Shown here one piece after another: positions 8,418 through 15,539 of a stretch of DNA of 19,778 nt (positions are counted from its first letter, which is position 1; each line of letters starts with the position of its first letter). Location of the stretch: positions 1 to 19,778 of the forward strand of contig JAEZCR010000094.1 of assembly GCA_023433465.1 (NCBI GenBank). Reading direction: 5' to 3'. Made by a program: the position numbers and the translations under genes. The stretch comes from Pseudomonadota bacterium (GTDB lineage Bacteria > Pseudomonadota > Gammaproteobacteria > Steroidobacterales > Steroidobacteraceae). The notes below the pieces were generated by a model that ran no database searches, was not told the DNA's origin, and saw only the letters and a program-made list of their open reading frames with translations.

Positions 8418-8440
8418 GAAATGGGGTCAGACCCCATTTC
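8418..8440. repeat. Perfect 23-bp palindrome (11-bp arms)
   Basis: GAAATGGGGTC and its exact reverse complement GACCCCATTTC flank a single central A. It lies 7 bases after the fnr stop and 4 bases before the norB FNR box. No T-tract follows, so it is not a standard intrinsic terminator, although the hairpin could still slow polymerase or protect the 3' end of the upstream transcript. From memory, GGGGTCAGACCCC-type palindromes are dispersed in many proteobacterial genomes; it is probably a repeat-family copy. Confidence 0.75.
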
Positions 8441-8444
8441 CTCC

Positions 8445-8458
8445 CTGATCCAGATCAG
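8445..8458 (+). promoter_or_regulatory. FNR-type box of norB, with -10-like element
   Basis: CTGAT-CCAG-ATCAG matches 8 of 10 half-site positions of TTGAT-N4-ATCAA, and its two half-sites are exact inverted copies of each other. The centre is at 8451.5. CACCAT at 8481-8486 sits at the -10 position for a box at -41.5, predicting a transcript start near 8493. That leaves a 20-base leader containing GGGAG at 8501-8505 before the norB ATG at 8513. Confidence 0.85.
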
Positions 8459-8512
8459 GGCGCCTCGCCCGTCCCGGCCCCACCATCAACCGCATCTTCC
8501 GGGAGATGCCCC

Positions 8513-10786
8513 ATGACCTCGACTCGCAAACTCTGGATATCCCTGGCCATTCTGCTGGCCGCTTCTTTTTCCGTGCTGCTGTGGGTGGGTGGTGAAATCC
8601 ACCGCGTGATGCCCCCCATCCCGTCAAGAGTGGTCACCCCCGACGGCAGCACGATCTTCTCTCGCGCCGACATCGAAAAGGGCCGCCAGGTCTGGCAGTC
8701 CATCGGTGGTCAGCAGTTAGGTTCGATCTGGGGCCATGGCAGCTACGTCGCGCCGGACTGGTCCGCGGACTGGCTGCATCGCGAAGCGACCGAATGGCTC
8801 GACATTCTCGCGGTGCGCGACACAGGCAGTCGCTACGCCGAACTCCCCGCGGAACAGCAAGCCGCGCTCGCCGCACGGGTGCGTCCACTGATCCGCGAGA
8901 ACACGTTCGACCCGCAGACCGAAACCATCACCGTCTCCACGGATCGCGCCGCGGCCATGGTCAACGTCGCCGCTCATTACACCTCGCTGTTCGGCGACGA
9001 TCCGGCGACGCTCGAATTGCGCAAGGCCTACGCGATGAAGAACGGCACCGTCGCCGACGCGCAGCATCGCGTCGCGCTCGGCGCGTTCATCTGGTGGTCC
9101 TCCTGGTCCGCGGTGACCGAACGCCCCGGCAAAACCATCACCTACACCAACAACTGGCCGCACGATCCGCTGGTCGGCAACACGCCGCCGAGCCAGTTGC
9201 TCACCTGGACCGTCTTCAGCGTATTGTTCCTGATCGCGGGAATCGCCTTGCTGGGCTGGTACCACGCGCGCAACAAGGAGGACGCGCCTCCGGAGCTGCC
9301 CAAAACCGATCCACTCGCGCTCGTGAACGTGACGCCTTCCATGCGCGCCACCGCGAAGTATTTCTGGCTGGTCGTCGCGCTGTTCCTCACGCAGATCCTG
9401 CTCGGCGCGATCACGGCTCACTACCAGGTCGAAGGCCAGGAGGCCTACGGCTTCCAGCTCGCCGACGTGTTGCCCTACTCCCTCACGCGCACCTGGCACA
9501 CCCAGCTCGCGGTGTTGTGGATCGCGACCGCGTGGCTCGGCATGGGCCTGTACATCGGGCCCGCGATCTCCGGGCATGAGCCGAAGTACCAGCGGCTCGG
9601 CGTCAACGTCCTGTTCACCTGCCTCATCATTATTGTCGTAGGCGCCTTTGCCGGCCAGTGGCTGGCCGTGATGCAGAAGTTAGGTCTCGCGAAGAACTTC
9701 TGGTTCGGCCACCAGGGCTGGGAGTACGTCGACCTCGGCCGCTTCTGGCAGATCTTCCTGTTCGCCGGCCTCGGCATCTGGCTGACTCTGGTCGGCCGCG
9801 CGTTGTGGCCCGCCATCAGGAAAGGCGGTGAATCCAAGTCCATCGTCGCGTTGCTGTTCGCCTCCACGGTCTGCATCGGCCTCTTCTACGGCGCCGGATT
9901 GATGTGGGGCGAGCACACGCACCTGTCGATGGTCGAGTACTGGCGCTGGTGGGTGGTGCACCTGTGGGTGGAAGGTTTCTTCGAGGTGTTCGCCACCGCG
10001 GTCATCGCGTTCCTCTTCACGCGCCTCGGCCTGCTGCGCCCGGCGACCGCGACCGTCGCGGTGTTGTTCGCCACGATCGTGTTCCTGTCCGGCGGCGTGC
10101 TCGGCACGCTGCACCACCTCTACTTCACCGGCACCCCGACCGCGGTCCTGGCGCTGGGCGCGAGCTTCTCCGCGCTCGAGGTGGTGCCGCTGGCCTTCAT
10201 CGGCTTCGAGGCCTATCACACTTACAAGTTAGGCCAGGCCACGCCGTGGATGCAGCGGTACAAGTGGCCGATCCTGTTCTTCACGGCGGTCGCGTTCTGG
10301 AACGTCGTGGGCGCGGGCTTGTTCGGCTTCCTGATCAATCCGCCGCTGCCGCTCTACTACATGCAGGGCCTGAACCTGACGCCGCTGCATGGTCACACCG
10401 CGTTGTTCGGGGTGTACGGGTTCCTCGGCATCGGGCTGATGCTGTTCTGCCTGCGCGGGCTGAAGCCGCACCTCGCCTGGAACGAGCGCGTGCTGAGGAC
10501 GTCGTTCTGGTGCTTCAACATCGGGCTCGCGGGCATGGCGTTGTTCACGCTGCTGCCGATCGGCGTGTTGCAGCTCAACGCCGCGATCGATCACGGCTAC
10601 TGGTACGCCCGCTCCGCGGACTTCATGCAGAAGCCCATCATCCACCTGCTCGTGTGGATGCGGGTACCGGGCGACGTGATCTTCAGCGCCGGTGCGCTGG
10701 CGCTGGCGTGGTTCGTGTTCCGCCTCTGGGTTCGACCGCGCCGTGCCGTGGAACCTGTGGGGCCGGGTAAAATCCCCGCCCGATGA
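8513..10786 (+). CDS. norB: Quinol-dependent nitric oxide reductase (qNor, single subunit)
   Basis: Inner-membrane enzyme reducing 2 NO to N2O with electrons from quinol. At 757 residues it has the qNor form: an N-terminal NorC-like extension without a c-heme motif (residues 1-230) fused to a 12-helix NorB core. Expected ligands are present: H329 (low-spin heme b), H483, H534 and H535 (FeB) with E487 in HLWVEGFFEVF, and H626/H628 in LHGHTALFG (heme b3 and heme b). The H-x-H spacing is the same as I recall for the Geobacillus enzyme. The ATG at 8513 has GGGAG 7 bases upstream. It is preceded by an FNR box and overlaps the next gene by ATGA. No norC, norD or norQ is nearby, as expected for a qNor. 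It would detoxify or respire the NO made by the NirK encoded at 15540. Confidence 0.97.
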   Translation: MTSTRKLWISLAILLAASFSVLLWVGGEIHRVMPPIPSRVVTPDGSTIFSRADIEKGRQVWQSIGGQQLGSIWGHGSYVAPDWSADWLHREATEWLDILAVRDTGSRYAELPAEQQAALAARVRPLIRENTFDPQTETITVSTDRAAAMVNVAAHYTSLFGDDPATLELRKAYAMKNGTVADAQHRVALGAFIWWSSWSAVTERPGKTITYTNNWPHDPLVGNTPPSQLLTWTVFSVLFLIAGIALLGWYHARNKEDAPPELPKTDPLALVNVTPSMRATAKYFWLVVALFLTQILLGAITAHYQVEGQEAYGFQLADVLPYSLTRTWHTQLAVLWIATAWLGMGLYIGPAISGHEPKYQRLGVNVLFTCLIIIVVGAFAGQWLAVMQKLGLAKNFWFGHQGWEYVDLGRFWQIFLFAGLGIWLTLVGRALWPAIRKGGESKSIVALLFASTVCIGLFYGAGLMWGEHTHLSMVEYWRWWVVHLWVEGFFEVFATAVIAFLFTRLGLLRPATATVAVLFATIVFLSGGVLGTLHHLYFTGTPTAVLALGASFSALEVVPLAFIGFEAYHTYKLGQATPWMQRYKWPILFFTAVAFWNVVGAGLFGFLINPPLPLYYMQGLNLTPLHGHTALFGVYGFLGIGLMLFCLRGLKPHLAWNERVLRTSFWCFNIGLAGMALFTLLPIGVLQLNAAIDHGYWYARSADFMQKPIIHLLVWMRVPGDVIFSAGALALAWFVFRLWVRPRRAVEPVGPGKIPAR

Positions 10787-11184
10787 TCGAGTATTACCTG
10801 GAGATCAGGTGGGTTCACGTCGCCGCCGTCATCGCGAGTGGCTCGCTGTTCGCGATGCGCGGCGCGGCGCAACTGGCCGGCGCGGGCTGGACGATGGCCG
10901 CGCCGCTGCGCTACCTGAGCTACTCCATCGACACGGTGCTGCTCACGGCGGCGCTGATGCTCGTGACCATCCTGCACCAGTACCCGTTCGCGCAGGGGTG
11001 GCTCACGGTGAAGGTGTTGCTGCTCGTGGTGTACATCGTGCTCGGGTCCCTCGCGCTGAAGCGCGGCAGGACCCGCGCGGCGCGCGCCGGGTTCTACGTC
11101 GCCGCCCTCGCGGTCTATCTATTCATCGCGAGCGTCGCGCGGGCACACCATCCGGCGGGCGTGTTCACCTGGATCGGCGGCTGA
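10783..11184 (+). CDS. Small four-helix membrane protein, SirB2-like
   Basis: A 133-residue hydrophobic protein with four predicted membrane spans (about 8-26, 48-66, 75-92 and 103-121). Its length, its opening (YYLEIRWVHVAAVIASGSLF) and its overall pattern resemble the SirB2 family, whose biochemical role is not established as far as I know. Histidines H12, H65, H122 and H123 lie in or at the ends of spans, which leaves heme or metal binding possible but unproven. The start ATG overlaps the norB stop (ATGA), implying translational coupling and equal expression with nitric oxide reductase. It could assist NorB assembly or stability, or handle quinone or heme; these are inferences from context only. 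Alternative: an unrelated DUF-type membrane protein. Confidence 0.8.
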   Translation: MIEYYLEIRWVHVAAVIASGSLFAMRGAAQLAGAGWTMAAPLRYLSYSIDTVLLTAALMLVTILHQYPFAQGWLTVKVLLLVVYIVLGSLALKRGRTRAARAGFYVAALAVYLFIASVARAHHPAGVFTWIGG

Positions 11185-11204
11185 CGCACCGCGGCGGCGC
11201 AGCC

Positions 11205-11224
11205 GGCGGGTCGCGGCGCCCGCC
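11205..11224 (+). terminator. Weak GC hairpin after the norB operon
   Basis: GGCGGG and CCCGCC form a 6-bp GC stem around an 8-base loop in the 92-base gap between the SirB2-like gene and phosphoketolase. No run of T follows, so termination is only a possibility. In this GC-rich sequence such a stem can arise by chance. The rest of the gap shows no FNR box; a weak AGG-rich patch (GGTAGGCTAGG) lies just before the phosphoketolase start. Confidence 0.2.
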
Positions 11225-11276
11225 TACGCAAGATCGGTCTCCAATTCCGGTGGGCGACGCGGTAGGCTAGGCGCGC

Positions 11277-13646
11277 ATGGCCGCCGCCGCACCCGATCCG
11301 ACCCTCGACGCCGACTACCTCGACCGTCTGCACGGCTGGTGGCGCGCGGCTAACTATCTCGCCGCGGGCCAGATCTACCTGCTCGACAACCCGCTGCTGC
11401 GCGAGCCGCTGACGCTCGCGCACGTCAAGCCGCGGCTGCTCGGCCACTGGGGCACGACGCCGGGTCTCAATTTCATCTACGCCCACCTGAATCGCGTCAT
11501 CGGCAAGTACGGGCTGAACGCCATCTATGTCGCCGGCCCCGGACACGGCGGACCGGCGCTGGTCGCGAACGTCTATCTCGAAGGCACGTGGTCCGAGGTC
11601 TATCCGGACGTCACCGAGGACGCCGAAGGGCTGCGCAGGCTGGTGCGGCAGTTCTCGTTCCCGGGCGGCATCCCGAGCCACGTCGCGCCGGAAGTCCCCG
11701 GCTCGATCCACGAAGGCGGCGAGCTCGGATATTCACTGTCCCACGCGTACGGCGCCGCGTTCGACAACCCCGAGTTGCTCGTGGCCTGCGTCGTCGGCGA
11801 TGGCGAAGCCGAGACCGGCCCGCTCGCGACCAGCTGGCATTCCAACAAGTTCCTGAACCCCGCGCGCGACGGCGCGGTGTTGCCGATCCTGCATCTGAAC
11901 GGCGCCAAGATCGCGGGCCCCACGGTGCTCGCACGCATCCCGCGCGCGGAGCTCACCGAGCTCATGCGTGGCTACGGACACGAGCCGTTCTACGTGCAGG
12001 ACCAAGGGGACTTCGCCGCGACGCATCGGCTCATGGCCGTGACGATGGACCAGGTCACCGAGCGCATTCGCGAGATCCAGCGGATTTCGCGCGGCGGCGG
12101 TCGCGACTGGCCGCGCTGGCCGATGATCGTGCTCGACACGCCCAAGGGCTGGACAGGTCCGAAGGAAGTGGATGGCGTCCCGGTCGAAGGCACGTGGCGC
12201 TCGCACCAGGTGCCGCTCGCGAAACTCGCGGAGAAACCCGACCACCTGCGCCAGCTCGAATCCTGGCTGCGCAGCTACAAACCCGAGGAGCTGTTCACGC
12301 CGGAAGGCCGGCTGAAAGCCGAGCTGCGCGCGCTCGCGCCCCGGGGCGCGAAGCGCATGAGCGCGAACCCGCACGCGAACGGCGGCCTGCTGCTGCGCGA
12401 CCTCGACCTGCCCGACTTCCGCGATTTCGCGGTGAACGTGCCCGCACCCGGCGCGGTGCGCGCAGAGGCCACGCGCGAACAGGGCAAGTACCTGCGCGAG
12501 GTGATGAAACGCAATCTCGATGCGAGGAACTTCCGGCTGTTCGCGCCCGACGAGTTCACGTCCAACCGCTGGGACGCGGTGCTCGAGGTGACCACACGCA
12601 TGTCGATGGCGGAAGTCCACGAGACCGACACCAAAGTCTCGCACGACGGTCGCGTGCTCGAGATGCTGAGCGAGCACCAGTGCCAGGGCTGGCTCGAGGG
12701 TTACCTGCTCACCGGCCGGCACGGGTTCTTCAGCTGCTACGAAGCCTTCGTGCACATCGTCGATTCGATGTTCAACCAGCACGCCAAGTGGCTCAAGGTG
12801 TGCAACCAGATCCCGTGGCGCAAGCCCATCGCCTCGCTCAACTACCTGCTGACCTCGCACGTCTGGCGGCAGGATCACAACGGCTTCAGCCACCAGGACC
12901 CCGGCTTCATCGACCACGTGGTCAACAAGAAGGCGGAGATCATCCGGGTCTATCTACCGCCGGACGCGAACACGCTGCTCTCCGTCACTGACCACTGCCT
13001 GCGCAGCCGCGACTACGTCAACGTCATCGTCGCGGGCAAGCAGCCGCAGGAGCAGTGGCTCGCGATGGACGATGCGATCGCGCACTGCGAGCGCGGTATC
13101 GGCGAATGGACCTGGGCCGGTTCGGGCGGAGAACCCGAGGCCGTGCTGGCCTGCGCGGGCGACGTGCCGACGCTGGAGACCCTCGCCGCCGTGACACTGC
13201 TGCGCGAGTGGGTGCCGGACATCAGACTACGCGTGGTCAACGTCGTCGACCTCATGACGCTGCAGTCTCCCCGGCAGCACCCCCACGGCCTCATGAACGA
13301 GGACTTCGACGCGTTGTTCACGAGGAACAAGCCGGTGGTGTTCGCATACCACGGCTATCCGTGGCTCATCCACCGCCTCACCTACGACCGCACCAACCAC
13401 GACAATTTCCACGTGCACGGCTACAAGGAAGAAGGGACGACGACCACGCCCTTCGACATGACCGTGCGCAACGAGCTCGACCGCTTTCACCTGGCGCAGG
13501 CGGTGTTCAACCGCGTGCCGCGGCTGGCGTCGCAGGCGCCGGCGCTGCGCGAACGGGTCGCGGACCTGCTGCGCCGGCACGGCGAATACATCCGCGCACA
13601 CGGCGAGGACATGCCGGAGATCCGCGACTGGAAATGGCGCCCCTAG
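11277..13646 (+). CDS. xfp: Phosphoketolase (xylulose-5-phosphate/fructose-6-phosphate)
   Basis: Thiamine diphosphate enzyme that splits xylulose 5-phosphate (and often fructose 6-phosphate) with phosphate to acetyl phosphate and glyceraldehyde 3-phosphate (or erythrose 4-phosphate). The protein has 789 residues, normal for the family. Landmarks are LLGHWGTTPGLNFIYAHLNR with H57 and Y68, GPGHGGPALVANVYLEG with H90, SFPGGIPSHVAPEVPGSIHEGGELGY cut by key H135 and H145, and the cofactor motif GDGEAETGP at 174-182, followed by SNKF and LHLNG. The C-terminal domain contains QDHNGFSHQDPGF and HGYPWLIHRLTYDR. The start is ATG 11277 with a weak upstream AGG. It is transcribed toward the acetate kinase-PduL gene, with the two stop codons only 10 bases apart. 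Its product is the substrate of both activities of that neighbour. Confidence 0.97.
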   Translation: MAAAAPDPTLDADYLDRLHGWWRAANYLAAGQIYLLDNPLLREPLTLAHVKPRLLGHWGTTPGLNFIYAHLNRVIGKYGLNAIYVAGPGHGGPALVANVYLEGTWSEVYPDVTEDAEGLRRLVRQFSFPGGIPSHVAPEVPGSIHEGGELGYSLSHAYGAAFDNPELLVACVVGDGEAETGPLATSWHSNKFLNPARDGAVLPILHLNGAKIAGPTVLARIPRAELTELMRGYGHEPFYVQDQGDFAATHRLMAVTMDQVTERIREIQRISRGGGRDWPRWPMIVLDTPKGWTGPKEVDGVPVEGTWRSHQVPLAKLAEKPDHLRQLESWLRSYKPEELFTPEGRLKAELRALAPRGAKRMSANPHANGGLLLRDLDLPDFRDFAVNVPAPGAVRAEATREQGKYLREVMKRNLDARNFRLFAPDEFTSNRWDAVLEVTTRMSMAEVHETDTKVSHDGRVLEMLSEHQCQGWLEGYLLTGRHGFFSCYEAFVHIVDSMFNQHAKWLKVCNQIPWRKPIASLNYLLTSHVWRQDHNGFSHQDPGFIDHVVNKKAEIIRVYLPPDANTLLSVTDHCLRSRDYVNVIVAGKQPQEQWLAMDDAIAHCERGIGEWTWAGSGGEPEAVLACAGDVPTLETLAAVTLLREWVPDIRLRVVNVVDLMTLQSPRQHPHGLMNEDFDALFTRNKPVVFAYHGYPWLIHRLTYDRTNHDNFHVHGYKEEGTTTTPFDMTVRNELDRFHLAQAVFNRVPRLASQAPALRERVADLLRRHGEYIRAHGEDMPEIRDWKWRP

Positions 13647-13656
13647 CTACGCCGGG

Positions 13657-15372
13657 CTAGATCAGGATCTCACCCGTCATGCCGCGCTCGATGCCCGCGG
13701 CGTTGGCTTCGTCCGTGTCGAGATGCAGTTCGAGCGAGAAATCGGGCGAGACGCGCACCGCCACGTCGTTGAAGGTGAGATCGCGGCCATCGCTGTCGAT
13801 GCGCACGGCGACGTTCGCATGGTCGGCCAGCCCGAGTCGGGCCGCGTCGGCGGTGCTCATGTGGATGTGCCGGCGCGCGCACACCACGCCACGCTCGAGT
13901 TTCACCCTGCCGTTCGGGCCTTCGAGCGTGATGCCCGGGGTGTTCGCGAGATCACCCGAGATGCGCACGGGCGCGTCGATGCCGAGCACGAACTCGTCGC
14001 TGCGCGAGATCTCGATCTGGTCCTGCGCGCGCGGCGGGCCCATGACGCGCACGTTTTCGATACGTCCGCGCGGGCCGACCAGCGTGACCGTCTCCTGCGC
14101 CGAGAACTGGCCCCGCTGCGAGAGATCGACGCGCGGCTTGAGCGCGTAACCCGCGCCGAACAATTTCTCGACGGATGCGGGCGACAGGTGCGCATGGCGC
14201 GCCGAGATGCCGATGGGCACGCGGCGGTCCGTGTCACGCTTCGGCGACTCGAGAAGCGCCGCGGCCGCGCACGCCATGGCCGCCTCCTCGTCGGCACGCA
14301 CGACCAACAACGCGACCCGGCTGCCTTCGTCCGAGATCGGGACCACGGGCCGCGAGGCATCCGGCCGAGCGTCGGCGTTGCGGTCGTCGTCGAGCCGCGC
14401 ACCGAGGAACTCCAGCCGCTGCAGCACGCGGTTGCGCACCAGTGCGCTGTTCTCACCGATGCCGCCCGTGAATGCGATCGCGTCGACGCCGCCCATGATG
14501 GCCGCATACGCGCCGATGTACTTGCGCACGCGGTGCGAGTAGATAGCCAGCGCGCGCCGGCAGGTCTCGTCGCCGGCGGCGGCGCGGTCCTCGATGTCGC
14601 GCATGTCGTGGGATCCGGCGAGACCCTGCAGCCCGGACTCGCGGTTCAACACCTCATCGAGGCGCGCCGCGTCGATGCCGGGAGAACGCAACAGGTGCAG
14701 CAACACGCCCGGATCGACGTCACCGCCGCGCGTACCCATCACGAGGCCTTCGAGCGGCGTCATGCCCATGCTGGTTTCCACGCTTCGGCCGTACTCGATG
14801 GCCGTGACGCTCGCGCCATTGCCGAGATGACAGGACACGATGCGCAACTCCTGCGGCAGTCGGCCGAGAAAGCGCGCCGCCGCATGCATGACGTGTTCGT
14901 GGTTGATGCCGTGGAATCCGAAACGGCGCACGCCGTGTTGCCCGGCAAGTTCGCGTGGCAGCGCGTATTCACGCGCGCGCGGTGGCAAGGTCGCGTGGAA
15001 AGAGGTGTCGAACACCGCGATGTGCGGCATGGCGAGCCTCGTACGCGCAAGCTTCAGCGCGGCGAGCGCGGGCGGGTTGTGCAGCGGCGCCAGCGCGTTC
15101 AACGACTCCATGCGCGCGAGCACGTCGTCCGTGACCTGCACCGGCGCCGCGAACTCCACCCCACCATGCACGACGCGATGCGCGACGGCCTCGGGTTGTT
15201 TGTCCGCCGCGACTTCCCTCGCCAGCTTGTCGAGCACCTGCGCCATGGCATCCGCATGGCCAGCCGCCTGCAGCCGCTCGACGCGCGCGTCGAACAGCGT
15301 CGTCCCGGCGGCGCTGTCGATCAGCGCACACTTGAGAGAAGAGCTGCCGCAGTTGATGGAAAGGATGCGCAT
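13657..15372 (-). CDS. ackA: Acetate kinase fused to PduL-type phosphotransacylase
   Basis: A 571-residue single chain with two enzymes. Residues 1-375 are an acetate kinase (acetyl phosphate + ADP to acetate + ATP): SINCGSSSLK with N7, HRVVHGG with R66, FDTSFH with D122, FGFHG with H154, MGTRGGDVDPG with R215, and FTGGIGENS. Residues 385-571 are a PduL-type phosphate acyltransferase (acetyl-CoA + phosphate to acetyl phosphate + CoA), unrelated to Pta. Its zinc-site residues are visible: H393/H395 in ISARHAHLS, E454, H502/H504 in RRHIHMS, and H550 in LHLDTDEANAA. The join is a short linker around 375-384 with no stop or frame change. PduL proteins are usually separate, about 200-residue proteins. 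The start is the ATG at 15372, with no strong ribosome site. It is convergent with xfp and divergent from nirK; the nirK FNR box lies about 100 bases upstream. Confidence 0.95.
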   Translation of the reverse strand: MRILSINCGSSSLKCALIDSAAGTTLFDARVERLQAAGHADAMAQVLDKLAREVAADKQPEAVAHRVVHGGVEFAAPVQVTDDVLARMESLNALAPLHNPPALAALKLARTRLAMPHIAVFDTSFHATLPPRAREYALPRELAGQHGVRRFGFHGINHEHVMHAAARFLGRLPQELRIVSCHLGNGASVTAIEYGRSVETSMGMTPLEGLVMGTRGGDVDPGVLLHLLRSPGIDAARLDEVLNRESGLQGLAGSHDMRDIEDRAAAGDETCRRALAIYSHRVRKYIGAYAAIMGGVDAIAFTGGIGENSALVRNRVLQRLEFLGARLDDDRNADARPDASRPVVPISDEGSRVALLVVRADEEAAMACAAAALLESPKRDTDRRVPIGISARHAHLSPASVEKLFGAGYALKPRVDLSQRGQFSAQETVTLVGPRGRIENVRVMGPPRAQDQIEISRSDEFVLGIDAPVRISGDLANTPGITLEGPNGRVKLERGVVCARRHIHMSTADAARLGLADHANVAVRIDSDGRDLTFNDVAVRVSPDFSLELHLDTDEANAAGIERGMTGEILI

Positions 15373-15411
15373 GGTTAGACCCGGCCATGCTGCCGCGCCC
15401 CGCGCGCATAC

Positions 15412-15454
15412 GCAACACTACGTACTCGAATACGCCCTTCGTGCGCAGTGTTGC
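15412..15454. repeat. Dyad GCAACACT ... AGTGTTGC between ackA-pduL and nirK
   Basis: Perfect 8-bp inverted arms at 15412-15419 and 15447-15454 enclose a 27-base spacer that is less GC-rich than its surroundings. It lies in the 167-base divergent gap, upstream of the nirK FNR box. It could be an operator for either promoter or a stem in the ackA-pduL leader; nothing in the sequence decides this. Confidence 0.4.
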
Positions 15455-15469
15455 TGATCCCCGCCACGC

Positions 15470-15483
15470 CTGATCTGCATCAA
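15470..15483 (+). promoter_or_regulatory. FNR-type box of nirK, with -10-like element
   Basis: CTGAT-CTGC-ATCAA fits TTGAT-N4-ATCAA at 9 of 10 half-site positions, the best of the three boxes. The centre is at 15476.5, and CACCAT at 15506-15511 is at the class II -10 position. The predicted start is about 15518, giving a 22-base leader with AGGGAA before the nirK ATG. The box lies in a divergent gap and could in principle also affect ackA-pduL. Confidence 0.88.
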
Positions 15484-15539
15484 TGTGTCTCCCGCGCCGC
15501 GGCCTCACCATTACCGCAGGCAAATAAAAGGGAACGAAG

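Noticed and set aside
8418..8440. Reading the 23-bp palindrome as a rho-independent terminator or as a regulator half-site pair
   Set aside because: No T-tract on either side, and the arms do not match FNR, CRP or other operators I know; kept as a repeat.
11588..12991. 467-codon alternative-frame open reading frame inside xfp
   Set aside because: Arginine/alanine-rich out-of-frame translation with no recognisable domain; xfp is intact over the full stretch.
13723..15378. 551-codon plus-strand open frame opposite ackA-pduL
   Set aside because: Antisense shadow; the minus strand encodes two well-conserved enzyme domains here.
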